Source: Oscarella lobularis (lineage: Eukaryota > Porifera > Homoscleromorpha > Homosclerophorida > Oscarellidae). Taken from it: DNA of 64,000 nucleotides. The first letter of the stretch is position 1, and every line of letters starts with the position of its first letter. The stretch is taken from positions 2,212,240 through 2,276,239 of the forward strand of contig NC_089191.1 in the NCBI RefSeq assembly GCF_947507565.1. The letters are read 5' to 3'. Below, piece after piece: positions 45,363-58,141 of this stretch. The notes under the pieces were generated by a model. The model searched no databases and was not told the DNA's origin. It saw nothing but the letters and a program-made list of their open reading frames with translations. The position numbers were made by a program, and so were the translations under genes.

Positions 45363-48210
45363 CTAGGACAATTTGTCCTGGGACAATTTGTCCTGGGGAC
45401 AATTTGTCCTGGGGACAATTTGTCCTAGGACAATTTGTCCTGGGACAATTTGTCCTTGGACAATTTGTCCTGGGACAATTTGTCCTGGGACAATTTGTCC
45501 TGGGGACAATTTGTCCCCAGGACAAATTGTCCTGACACAATTTGTCCTACGACAATTTGTCCTGGCGCAATTTGTCCTGGGACAATTTGTCCTGGGACAA
45601 TTTGTCCTGGGACAATTTGTCCTGGGGACAATTTGTCCTGGGGACAATTTGTCCTAGGACAATTTGTCCTGGGGACAATTTGTCCTAGGACAATTTGTCC
45701 TGGGACAATTTGTCCTGGGACAATTTGTCCTGGGACAATTTGTCCTGGGGACAATTTGTCCTAGGACAATTTGTCCTGGGACAATTTGTCTTGGGGACAA
45801 TTTGTCCTGGGACAATTCGTCCTGGGACAATTTGTCCTGGGGACAATTTGTCCTGGGGACAATTTGTCCTGGGACAATTTGTCCTGGGGACAATTTGTCC
45901 TGGGACAATTTGTCCTGGGACAATTTGTCCTGGGGACAATTTGTCCTGGGGACAATTTGTCCTAGGACAATTTGTCCTGGGACAATTTGTCCTGGGACAA
46001 TTTGTCCTGGGACAATTTGTCCTGGGACAATTTGTCCTGGGGACAATTTGTCCCCAGGACAAATTGTCCTGACACAATTTGTCCTACGACAATTTGTCCT
46101 GGCACAATTTGTCCTGGGACAATTTGTCCTGGGACAATTTGTCCTGGGACAATTTGTCCTGGGACAATTTGTCCTGGGGACAATTTGTCCTGGGGACAAT
46201 TTGTCCTAGGACAATTTGTCCTGGGACAATTTGTCCTGGGACAATTTGTCCTGGGGACAATTTGTCCTGGGACAATTTGTCCTGGGACAATTTGTCCTGG
46301 GGACAATTTGTCCTGGGACAATTTGTCCTGGGACAATTTGTCCTGGGGACAATTTGTCCTGGGGACAATTTGTCCTAGGACAATTTGTCCTGGGACAATT
46401 TGTCCTGGGGACAATTTGTCCTGGGGACAATTTGTCCTAGGACAATTTGTCCTGGGACAATTTGTCCTGGGGACAATTTGTCCTGGGACAATTTGTCCTG
46501 GGACAATTTGTCCTCGGGACAATTTTTTCTGGGGACAATTTGTCCTGGGACAATTTGTCCTGGGACAATTTGTCCTGGGACAATTTGTCCTGGGGACAAT
46601 TTGTCCTGGGGACAATTTGTCCTAGGACAATTTGTCCTGGGACAATTTGTCCTGGGGACAATTTGTCCTGGGACTTTTTGTCCTGGGGACAATTTGTCCT
46701 GGGGACAATTTGTCCTAGGACAATTTGTCCTGGGACAATTTGTCCTGGGGACAATTTGTCCTGGGACAATTTGTCCTGGGACAATTTGTCCTCGGGACAA
46801 TTTGTCCTGGGGACAATTTGTCCTGGCACAATTTGTCCTGGGACAATTTGTCCTGGGGACAATTTGTCCTGGGGACAATTTGTCCTAGGACAATTTGTCC
46901 TGGGACAATTTTTCCTAGGACAATTTGTCCTGGGACAATTTGTCCTGACACAATTTGTCCTACGACAATTTGTCCTGGCACAATTTGTCTTGGGACAATT
47001 TGTCCTGGGACAATTTGTCCTGGGACAATTTGTCCTGGGACAATTTGTCCTGGGACAATTTGTCCTGGGACAATTTGTCCTGGGACAATTTGTCCTGGGG
47101 ACAATTTGTCCTGGGACAATTTGTCCTGGGACAATTTGTCCTGGGGACAATTTGTCCTGGGGACAATTTGTCCTAGGACAATTTGTCCTGGGACAATTTG
47201 TCCTGGGGACAATTTGTCCTGGGGACAATTTGTCCTGGGACAATTTGTCCTGGGGACAATTTGTCCTGGGACAATTTGTCCTGGGACAATTTGTCCTGGG
47301 GACAATTTGTCCTGGGGACAATTTGTCCTAGGACAATTTGTCCTGGGACAATTTGTCCTGGGGACAATTTGTCCTGGGGACAATTTGTCCTAGGACAATT
47401 TGTCCTGGGACAATTTGTCCTGGGACAATTTGTCCTGGGACAATTTGTCCTGGGACAATTTGTCCTGGGGACAATTTGTCCCCAGGACAAATTGTCCTGA
47501 CACAATTTGTCCTACGACAATTTGTCCTGGCGCAATTTGTCCTGGGACAATTTGTCCTGGGACAATTTGTCCTGGGACAATTTGTCCTGGGGACAATTTG
47601 TCCTGGGGACAATTTGTCCTAGGACAATTTGTCCTGGGACAATTTGTCCTGGGGACAATTTGTCCTGGGACAATTTGTCCTGGGACAATTTGTCCTGGGG
47701 ACAATTTGTCCTGGGGACAATTTGTCCTAGGACAATTTGTCCTGGGACAATTTGTCCTGGGACAATTTGTCCTGGGACAATTTGTCCTGGGGACAATTTG
47801 TCCTAGGACAATTTGTCCTGGGACAATTTGTCTTGGGGACAATTTGTCCTGGGACAATTCGTCCTGGGACAATTTGTCCTGGGGACAATTTGTCCTGGGG
47901 ACAATTTGTCCTGGGACAATTTGTCCTGGGGACAATTTGTCCTGGGACAATTTGTCCTGGGGACAATTTGTCCTAGGACAATTTGTCCTGGGACAATTTG
48001 TCCTGGGACAATTTGTCCTGGGACAATTTGTCCTGGGACAATTTGTCCTGGGGACAATTTGTCCCCAGGACAAATTGTCCTGACACAATTTGTCCTACGA
48101 CAATTTGTCCTGGCACAATTTGTCCTGGGACAATTTGTCCTGGGACAATTTGTCCTGGGACAATTTGTCCTGGGACAATTTGTCCTGGGGACAATTTGTC
48201 CTGGGGACAA
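45363..48210. repeat. Satellite D higher-order repeat, period 1,965 bp
   Basis: The block with GACAAATTGTCCTGACAC followed by CTGGCGCAATTTG (about 45525-45570) recurs about 1,965 bp later (about 47490-47535), together with the flanking order of 15- and 16-mers and the ACAATTCGTCC variant (about 45814 and 47857). Confidence 0.7.
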
Positions 48211-51200
48211 TTTGTCCTAGGACAAATTTGTCCTGGGGACAATTTGTCCTGGGAAAATTTGTCCTAGGGACAATTTGTCCTGGGGACAAATTGTCCTTCA
48301 CAATTTGTCCTGGGACAATTTGTCCTGGGACAATTTGTCCTGGGGACAATTTGTCCTGGGGACAATTTGTCCTAGGACAATTTGTCCTGGGACAATTTGT
48401 CCTGGGACAATTTGTCCTGGGACAATTTGTCCTGGGACAATTTGTCCTGGGGACAATTTGTCCTGGGGACAATTTGTCCTAGGACAATTTGTCCTGGGAC
48501 AATTTGTCCTGGGACAATTTGTCCTGGGACAATTTGTCCTGGGACAATTTGTCCTGAGGACAATTTGTCCTGGGGACAATTTGTCCTAGGACAATTTGTC
48601 CTGGGACAATTTGTCCTGGGGACAATTTGTCCTGGGACAATTTGTCCTGGGGACAATTTGTCCTGGGGACAATTTGTCCTAGGACAATTTGTCCTGGGAC
48701 AATTTGTCCTGGGGACAATTTGTCCTGGGGACAATTTGTCCTAGGACAATTTGTCCTGGGACAATTTGTTCTGGGGACAATTTGTCCTGGGACAATTTGT
48801 CCTGGGACAATTTGTCCTGGGGACAATTTGTCCTGGGGACAATTTGTCCTAGGACAATTTGTCCTGGGACAATTTGTCCTGGGGACAATTTGTCCTGGGG
48901 ACAATTTGTCCTAGGACAATTTGTCCTGGGACAATTTGTCCTGGGGACAATTTGTCCTGGGACAATTTGTCCTGGGACAATTTGTCCTGGGGACAATTTG
49001 TCCTGGGGACAATTTGTCCTGGGACAATTTGTCCTGGGACAATTTGTCCTGGGACAATTTGTCCTGGGGACAATTTGTCCTAGGACAATTTGTCCTGGGA
49101 CAATTTGTCCTGGGGACAATTTGTCCTGGGACAATTTGTCCTGGGACAATTTGTCCTCGGGACAATTTGTCCTGGGGACAATTTGTCCTGGCACAATTTG
49201 TCCTGGGACAATTTGTCCTGGGGACAATTTGTCCTGGGGACAATTTGTCCTAGGACAATTTGTCCTGGGACAATTTTTCCTAGGACAATTTGTCCTGGGA
49301 CAATTTGTCCTGACACAATTTGTCCTACGACAATTTGTCCTGGCACAATTTGTCCTACGACAATTTGTCCTGGGACAATTTGTCCTGGGACAATTTGTCC
49401 TGGGACAATTTGTCCTGGGGACAATTTGTCCTGGGACAATTTGTCCTAGGACAATTTGTCCTGGGACAATTTGTCCTAGGACAATTTGTCCTGGGACAAT
49501 TTGTCCTGGGGACAATTTGTCCCCAGGGCAAATTGTCCTGACACAATTTGTCCTACGACAATTTGTCCTGGCACAATTTGTCCTGGGACAATTTGTCCTG
49601 GGACAATTTGTCCTGGGACAATTTGTCCTGGGACAATTTGTCCTGGGGACAATTTGTCCTGGGACAATTTGTCCTGGGACAATTTGTCCTGGGGACAATT
49701 TGTCCTGGGGACAATTTGTCCTAGGACAATTTGTCCTGGGACAATTTGTCCTGGGGACAATTTGTCCTGGGAAAATTTGTCCTAGGGACAATTTGTCCTG
49801 GGGACAAATTGTCCTTCACAATTTGTCCTGGGACAATTTGTCCTGGGACAATTCGTCCTGGGGACAATTTGTCCTGGGGACAATTTGTCCTAGGACAATT
49901 TGTCCTGGGACAATTTGTCCTGGGACAATTTGTCCTGGGACAATTTGTCCTGGGACAATTTGTCCTATGGACAATTTGTCCTTTGGACAATTTGTCCTAG
50001 GACAATTTGTCCTGGGACAATTTGTCCTGGGACAATTTGTCCTGGGACAATTTGTCCTGGGACAATTTGTCCTGGGGACAATTTGTCCTAGGGACAATTT
50101 GTCCTAGGACAATTTGTCCTGGGACAATTTGTCCTGGGGACAATTTGTCCTGGGGACAATTTGTCCTAGGACAATTTGTCCTGGGACAATTTGTCCTGGG
50201 ACAATTTGTCCTGGGACAATTTGTCCTGGGGACAATTTGTCCCCAGGGCAAATTGTCCTGACACAATTTGTCCTACGACAATTTGTCCTGGCACAATTTG
50301 TCCTGGGACAATTTGTCCTGGGACAATTTGTCCTGGGACAATTTGTCCTGGGACAATTTGTCCTGGGGACAATTTGTCCTGGGGACAATTTGTCCTAGGA
50401 CAATTTGTCCTGGGACAATTTGTCCTGGGGACAATTTGTCCTGGGAAAATTTGTCCTAGGGACAATTTGTCCTGGGGACAAATTGTCCTTCACAATTTGT
50501 CCTGGGACAATTTGTCCTGGGACAATTTGTCCTGGGGACAATTTGTCCTGGGGACAATTTGTCCTAGGACAATTTGTCCTGGGACAATTTGTCCTGGGAC
50601 AATTTGTCCTGGGACAATTTGTCCTGGGACAATTTGTCCTGGGGACAATTTGTCCTGGGGACAATTTGTCCTAGGACAATTTATCCTGGGACAATTTGTC
50701 CTGGGACAATTTGTCCTGGGACAATTTGTCCTGGGACAATTTGTCCTGGGGACAATTTGTCCTGGGGACAATTTGTCCTAGGACAATTTGTCCTGCGACA
50801 ATTTGTCCTGGGGACAATTTGTCCTGGGACAATTTGTCCTGGGGACAATTTGTCCTGGGGACAATTTGTCCTAGGACAATTTGTCCTGGGACAATTTGTC
50901 CTGGGGACAATTTGTCCTGGGGACAATTTGTCCTAGGACAATTTGTCCTGGGACAATTTGTCCTGGGGACAATTTGTCCTGGGACAATTTGTCCTGGGAC
51001 AATTTGTCCTGGGGACAATTTGTCCTGGGGACAATTTGTCCTAGGACAATTTGTCCTGGGACAATTTGTCCTGGGGACAATTTGTCCTGGGGACAATTTG
51101 TCCTAGGACAATTTGTCCTGGGACAATTTGTCCTGGGGACAATTTGTCCTGGGACAATTTGTCCTGGGACAATTTGTCCTTGGGACAATTTGTCCTGGGG

Positions 51201-52581
51201 ACAATTTGTCCTGGGACAATTTGTCCTGGGACAATTTGTCCTGGGACAATTTGTCCTGGGGACAATTTGTCCTGGGGACAATTTGTCCTAGGACAATTTG
51301 TCCTGGGACAATTTGTCCTGGGGACAATTTTTCCTAGGACAATTTGTCCTGGGACAATTTGTCCTGGGGACAATTTGTCCTGGGGACAATTTGTCCTAGG
51401 ACAATTTGTCCTGGGACAATTTGTCCTGGGGACAATTTGTCCTGGGGACAATTTGTCCTGGCACAATTTGTCCTGGGACAATTTGTCCTGGGGACAATTT
51501 GTCCTGGGGACAATTTGTCCTAGGACAATTTGTCCTGGGACAATTTGTCCTGGCACAATTTGTCCTGGGACAATTTGTCCTGGGACAATTTGTCCTGGGG
51601 ACAATTTGTCCTGGGGACAATTTGTCCTAGGACAATTTGTCCTGCGACAATTTGTCCTGGGGACAATTTGTCCTTGGACAATTTGTCCTGGGGACAATTT
51701 GTCCTGGGGACAATTTGTCCTAGGACAATTTGTCCTGGGACAATTTGTCCTGGGGACAATTTGTCCTGGGGACAATTTGTCCTAGGACAATTTGTCCTGG
51801 GACAATTTGTCCTGGGGACAATTTGTCCTGGGACAATTTGTCCTGGGACAATTTGTCCTGGGGACAATTTGTCATGGGGACAATTTGTCCTAGGACAATT
51901 TGTCCTGGGACAATTTGTCCTGGGGACAATTTGTCCTGGGGACAATTTGTCCTAGGACAATTTGTCCTGGGACAATTTGTCCTGGGGACAATTTGTCCTG
52001 GGACAATTTGTCCTGGGACAATTTGTCCTGGGGACAATTTGTCCTGGGGACAATTTGTCCTGGGACAATTTGTCCTGGGACAATTTGTCCTGGGACAATT
52101 TGTCCTGGGGACAATTTGTCCTGGGGACAATTTGTCCTAGGACAATTTGTCCTGGGACAATTTGTCCTGGGGACAATTTTTCCTAGGACAATTTGTCCTG
52201 GGACAATTTGTCCTGGGGACAATTTGTCCTGGGACAATTTGTCCTGGGGACAATTTGTCCTGGGACAATTTGTCCTGGGACAATTTGTCCTGGGGACAAT
52301 TTGTCCTGGCACAATTTGTCCTGGGACAATTTGTCCTGGGGACAATTTGTCCTGGGGACAATTTGTCCTAGGACAATTTGTCCTGGGACAATTTTTCCTA
52401 GGACAATTTGTCCTGGGACAATTTGTCCAGACACAATTTGTCCTACGACAATTTGTCCTGGCACAATTTGTCCTGGGGACAATTTGTCCTAGGACAATTT
52501 GTCCTGGGACAATTTGTCCTGGGGACAATTTGTCCTGGGAAAATTTGTCCTGGGGACAATTTGTCCTGGGGACAATTTGTC

Positions 52582-55500
52582 CTAGGACAATTTGTCCTGG
52601 GACAATTTGTCCTGGGGACAATTTGTCCTGGGGACAATTTGTCCTAGGACAATTTGTCCAGGGACAATTTGTCCTGGGGACAATTTGTCCTGGGACAATT
52701 TGTCCTGGGACAATTTGTCCTCGGGACAATTTGTCCTGGGGACAATTTGTCCTGGCACAATTTGTCCTGGGACAATTTGTCCTCGGGACAATTTGTCCTG
52801 GGGACAATTTGTCATGGCACAATTTGTCCTGGGACAATTTGTCCTGACACAATTTGTCCTGGGACAATTTGTCCTGGGGACAATTTGTCCTGGGGACAAT
52901 TTGTCCTAGGACAATTTGTCCTGGGACAATTTTTCCTAGGACAATTTGTCCTGGGACAATTTGTCCTGACACAATTGGTCCTACGACAATTTGTCCTGGC
53001 ACAATTTGTCCTGGGACAATTTGTCCTGGGACAATTTGTCCTGGGACAATTTGTCCTGGGACAATTTGTCCTGGGGACAATTTGTCCTGGGACAATTTGT
53101 CCTGGGACAATTTGTCGTGGGGACAATTTGTCCTGGGGACAATTTGTCCTAGGACAATTTGTCCTGGGACAATTTGTCCTGGGGACAATTTGTCCTGGGG
53201 ACAATTTGTCCTAGGACAATTTGTCCTGGGACAATTTGTCCTGGGACAATTTGTCCTGGGACAATTTGTCCTGGGGACAATTTGTCCCCAGGACAATTTG
53301 TCCTGGGGACAATTTGTCCTGGCACAATTTGTCCTGGGGACAATTTGTCCTAGGACAATTTGTCCTGGGACAATTTGTCCTGGGGACAATTTGTCCTGGG
53401 ACAATTTGTCCTGGGACAATTTGTCCTCGGGACAATTTGTCCTGGGGACAATTTGTCCTGGCACAATTTGTCCTGGGACAATTTGTCCTGGGGACAATTT
53501 GTCCTGGGAACAATTTGTCCTAGGACAATTTGTCCTGGGACAATTTTTCCTAGGACAATTTGTCCTGGGACAATTTGTCCTGACACAATTTGTCCTACGA
53601 CAATTTGTCCTGGCACAATTTGTCCTGGGACAATTTTTCCTAGGACAATTTGTCCTGGGACAATTTGTCCTGACACAATTTGTCCTACGACAATTTGTCC
53701 TGGCAAAATTTGTCCTGGGACAATTTGTCCTGGGACAATTTGTCGTGGGAAAATTTGTTCTGGGACAATTTGTCCTGGGGACAATTTGTCCTGGGACAAT
53801 TTGTCCTGGGACAATTTGTCCTGGGGACAATTTGTCCTGGGGACAATTTGTCCTAGGACAAATTGTCCTGCGACAATTTGTCCTGGGGACAATTTGTCCT
53901 GGGACAATTTGTCCTGGGGACAATTTGTCCTGGGGACAATTTGTCCTAGGACAATTTGTCCTGGGACAATTTGTCCTGGGGACAATTTGTCCTGGGGACA
54001 AATTGTCCCAGGACAAATTGTCCTAGGACAAATTGTCCCCAGGACAAATTGTCCCCAGGACAAATTGTCCCAGGACAAATTGTCCCAGGACAAATTGTCC
54101 CAGGACAAATTGTCCCAGGACAAATTGTCCTAGGACAAATTGTCCCCAGGACAAATTGTCCTGGGACAATTTGTCTTGGGACAATTTGTCCTGGGACAAT
54201 TTGTCCTGGGGACAATTTGTCCTGGGACAATTTGTCCTGGGACAATTTGTCCTGGGGACAATTTGTCCTGGGGACAATTTGTCCTAGGACAATTTGTCCT
54301 GCGACAATTTGTCCTGGGGACAATTTGTCCTGGGACAATTTGTCCTGGGGACAATTTGTCCTGGGGACAATTTGTCCTAGGACAATTTGTCCTGGGACAA
54401 TTTGTCCTGGGGACAATTTGTCCTGGGGACAATTTGTCCTAGGACAATTTGTCCTGGGACAATTTGTCCTGGGGACAATTTGTCCTGGGACAATTTGTCC
54501 TGGGACAATTTGTCCTGGGGACAATTTGTCCTGGGGACAATTTGTCCTAGGACAATTTGTCCTGGGACAATTTGTCCAGGGGACAATTTGTCCTGGGGAC
54601 AATTTGTCCTAGGACAATTTGTCCTGGGACAATTTGTCCTGGGGACAATTTGTCCTGGGACAATTTGTCCTGGGACAATTTGTCCTGGGGACAATTTGTC
54701 CTGGGGACAATTTGTCCTGGGACAATTTGTCCTGGGACAATTTGTCTTGGGACAATTTGTCCTGGGGACAATTTGTCCTGGGGACAATTTGTCCTAGGAC
54801 AATTTGTCCTGGGACAATTTGTCCTGGGGACAATTTTTCCTAGGACAATTTGTCCTGGGACAATTTGTCCTGGGGACAATTTGTCCTGGGGACAATTTGT
54901 CCTAGGACAATTTGTCCTGGGACAATTTGTCCTGGGGACAATTTGTCCTGGGACAATTTGTCCTGGGACAATTTGTCCTGGGGACAATTTGTCCTGGCAC
55001 AATTTGTCCTGGGACAATTTGTCCTGGGGACAATTTGTCCTGGGGACAATTTGTCCTAGGACAATTTGTCCTGGGACAATTTTTCCTAGGACAATTTGTC
55101 CTGGTACAATTTGTCCAGACACAATTTGTTATACGACAATTTGTCCTGGCACAATTTGTCCTGGGGACAATTTGTCCTAGGACAATTTGTCCTGGGACAA
55201 TTTGTCCTGGGGACAATTTGTCCTGGGAAAATTTGTCCTGGGGACAATTTGTCCTGGGGACAATTTGTCCTAGGACAATTTGTCCTGGGACAATTTGTCC
55301 TGGGGACAATTTGTCCTGGGGACAATTTGTCCTAGGACAATTTGTCCAGGGACAATTTGTCCTGGGGACAATTTGTCCTGGGACAATTTGTCCTGGGACA
55401 ATTTGTCCTCGGGACAATTTGTCCTGGGGACAATTTGTCCTGGCACAATTTGTCCTGGGACAATTTGTCCTCGGGACAATTTGTCCTGGGGACAATTTGT

Positions 55501-56150
55501 CCTGGCACAATTTGTCCTGGGACAATTTGTCCTGACACAATTTGTCCTGGGACAATTTGTCCTGGGGACAATTTGTCCTGGGGACAATTTGTCCTAGGAC
55601 AATTTGTCCTGGGACAATTTTTCCTAGGACAATTTGTCCTGGGACAATTTGTCCTGACACAATTTGTCCTACGACAATTTTTCCTGGCACAATTTGTCCT
55701 GGGACAATTTGTCCTGGGACAATTTGTCCTGGGACAATTTGTCCTGGGGACAATTTGTCCTGGGGACAATTTGTCCTAGGACAATTTGTCCTGGGACAAT
55801 TTGTCCTGGGGACAATTTGTCCTTGGGACAATTTGTCCTAGGACAATTTGTCCTGGGACAATTTGTCCTGGGACAATTTGTCCTGGGACAATTTGTCCTG
55901 GGGACAATTTGTCCCCAGGACAATTTGTCCTGGGGACAATTTGTCCTGGCACAATTTGTCCTGGGGACAATTTGTCCTAGGACAATTTGTCCTGGGACAA
56001 TTTGTCCTGGGGACAATTTGTCCTGGGACAATTTGTCCTGGGGACAATTTGTCCTGGGGACAATTTGTCCTAGGACAATTTGTCCTGGGACAATTTGTCC
56101 TGGGGACAATTTGTCCTGGGGACAATTTGTCCTAAGACAATTTGTCCTGG
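52582..56150. repeat. Satellite D higher-order repeat, period about 2,660-2,690 bp
   Basis: Segments from about 51720 and 52582 recur at about 54377 (offset 2,657) and 55270 (offset 2,688). Marker variants such as TTGTCCAGACACAATTTG (about 52425 and 55112) and CAGGGACAATTTG (about 52665 and 55346) are duplicated in order. Confidence 0.75.
53996..54160 (-). repeat. Inverted block of satellite D monomers
   Basis: Eleven consecutive monomers read ACAAATTGT instead of ACAATTTGT, that is, they lie in the opposite orientation to the rest of the array. Both edges fall within normal monomer joints. It is the longest orientation switch in the main array; elsewhere only single inverted monomers occur, mostly in the CCCCAGGACAAATTGTCC marker. 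Confidence 0.9.
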
Positions 56151-57146
56151 GACAATTTGTCCTGGGGACAATTTGTCCTGGGACAATTTGTCCTGGGACA
56201 ATTTGTCCTCGGGACAATTTGTCCTGGGGACAATTTGTCCTGGCACAATTTGTCCTGGGACAATTTGTCCTGGGGACAATTTGTCCTGGGGACAATTTGT
56301 CCTAGGACAATTTGTCCTGGGACAATTTTTCCTAGGACAATTTGTCCTGGGACAATTTGTCCTGACACAATTTGTCCTACGACAATTTGTCCTGGCACAA
56401 TTTGTCCTGGGACAATTTTTCCTAGGACAATTTGTCCTGGGACAATTTGTCCTGACACAATTTGTCCTACGACAATTTGTCCTGGCACAATTTGTCCTGG
56501 GACAATTTGTCCTGGGACAATTTGTCGTGGGACAATTTGTTCTGGGACAATTTGTCCTGGGGACAATTTGTCCTGGGACAATTTGTCCTGGGACAATTTG
56601 TCCTGGGGACAATTTGTCCTGGGGACAATTTGTCCTAGGACAATTTGTCCTGGGACAATTTGTCCTGGGGACAATTTGTCCTGGGGTCAATTTGTCCTAG
56701 GACAATTTGTCCTGGGACAATTTGTCCTGACACAATTTGTCCTACGACAATTTGTCCTGGCGCAATTTGTCCTGGGACAATTTGTCCTGGGACAATTTGT
56801 CCTGGGGACAATTTGTCCTGGGGACAATTTGTCGTGGGGACAATTTGTCCTGGGGACAAATTGTCCTTCACAATTTGTCCTGGGACAATTTGTCCTGGGA
56901 CAATTTGTCGTGGGGACAATTTGTCTTGGGGACAATTTGTCCTGGGGACAATTTGTCCTGGAACAATTTGTCCTGGGACAATTTGTCCTGGGGACAATTT
57001 GTCCTGGGGACAATTTGTCCTGGGAGAATTTGTCCTGGGACAATTTGTCCTGGGACAATTTGTCCCCAGCACAATTTTTCCTGGGGACAATTTGTTCCCA
57101 GGACAATTTGTCCTGGGGCAATTTTTCCTTCTACAATTGTTCCTTG

Positions 57147-57783
57147 AAATTCTAAGTTAATTCAGAATAAATTCTGCATTAATGCAGAATAAATTCCCGA
57201 TTTATTCTGCATTAATTAAGAATTAAATCTGCATTTATTCAGAATTAATTCTGCAATAATTGAAAATAAATTCTGCATTATTTCAGAATAAATTCTGCAT
57301 TAATCTAGAATAATTTCAGAATAAATTCTGAATTAATTGAGAATAAATTTCGCATTTATTCTGCAATAATTGAGAATAAATTCTGCATTAATTCAGAATA
57401 AATTTTGCATTTATTCAGAATAAATTCCGCATTTATTCTGCATTAATTTAGAATTTATTTTGCATTTTATCAGAATTAATTCTGCAATAATTCAGAATAA
57501 AATCTGAATTAATTCAGAATTAATTCTGAATTAATGCAGAATTTATTCTCAATTAATGCAGAATTTATTCTGAATTATTGCAGAATTTATTCTCAATTAA
57601 TGCAGATTTTATTCTGAATTAATGCTGAATTTTATTCTGAATTAATGCAGAATAAATTCTTCATTAATTCTTCATTAATTCTACATTAATTCAGTATAAA
57701 TTCTGAATTAATTCAGAATAAATTCTGAATTAATTCAGAATAAATCCTGCATTAAGTCAGAATAAATTCTGTGTTTATTCAGA
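57147..57783. repeat. 22-bp satellite J, array 3
   Basis: A duplicate of array 34290-35090, about 170 bp shorter. The D-to-J joint CTTGAAATTCTAAGTTAATT is shared at 34286 and 57144. It contains TTTATCAGAATTAATTCTGC and GAATTTATTCTCAATTAATG variants also present in copy 1. Confidence 0.95.
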
Positions 57784-58048
57784 GAATGTGAGATTTTTTC
57801 GCGATGTTTTAGCGCGCGTTACACTCGAAAAGCCCTGCTCGTCGTTCGTCTCAAGTGCATCGCTTAGCGAGCGAGTTTGAGGTTCTTGATCGACTTCTTG
57901 TCGTGTTCCGTCACTTTCTGAACGGTTATTGCTAAGTTTTTCGTCGTCATGGCGTTTCGGGGTGTACGAGCGATCTTTTAGAACGATCGCCGACGTATCG
58001 TCGACTCACGACGGAGCGCCTGTCGTTTTCTTCACCTTACATACGATC

Positions 58049-58123
58049 ATGGATGCTTCATGGCAGCATAGCTCTCGTAAAGAATATAGAATGTTGAAAA
58101 GAAAGCTGAAGCACCTTGTCTAC
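58049..58123 (+). CDS. INO80E: INO80E-like first coding exon, copy 2
   Basis: The same 25 codons as copy 1, ending EYRMLKRKLKHLVY at donor GTAAGTTC (58124). I see no substitution in the coding part. The unique block (57784-58141) differs from copy 1 by a 5-bp deletion at about 57860 and by a shortened joint to satellite J (TCTGCATTTCAGAATT). Start codon and donor are intact, so the copy could serve as an alternative first exon, or may be a non-functional duplicate cut off from exon 2. No second exon lies within the remaining 5.9 kb. Confidence 0.68.
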
Positions 58124-58141
58124 GTAAGTTCACGATCTTTT

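Larger units (their letters stand above)
37574..57146. repeat. 15/16-bp satellite D, main 19.6-kb array
   Basis: More than 1,200 copies of GGGACAATTTGTCCT (15 bp) and GGGGACAATTTGTCCT (16 bp). The core GGACAA-T-TTGTCC is palindromic except for its centre base, and TCCTAGGA joints add a perfect TTGTCCTAGGACAA palindrome. The 15-mer has no stop in any of the six frames (GTICP, GQFVL, DNLSW; RTNCP, GQIVP, DKLSQ), and 16-mers merely switch frame, so overlapping open frames of up to about 700 codons occur on both strands. Stops come almost only from CCTAGG joints. Nested higher-order repeats are listed separately. Confidence 0.97.

Noticed and set aside
37574..57146. Hundreds of overlapping open frames of 60-700 codons on both strands
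   Set aside because: The 15-bp monomer has no stop in any of six frames and the 16-bp variant only rotates frame. No unique termini, splice signals or domains are present, and both strands are equally open.
37574..57146. CRISPR-like array of palindromic repeats
   Set aside because: There are no unique spacers; the repeats are head to tail with 0-1 bp variation. The host is clearly eukaryotic and no cas genes are present.
37574..57146. Assembly artefact as sole explanation of the duplicated D blocks and exon copies
   Set aside because: Copies differ by specific indels (5 bp between exon copies 1 and 2; lengths 2,373, 954, 1,965 and 2,688) and variant monomers, which pure assembly duplication would not create. 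It cannot be excluded for the near-identical 2,373-bp pair without raw reads.
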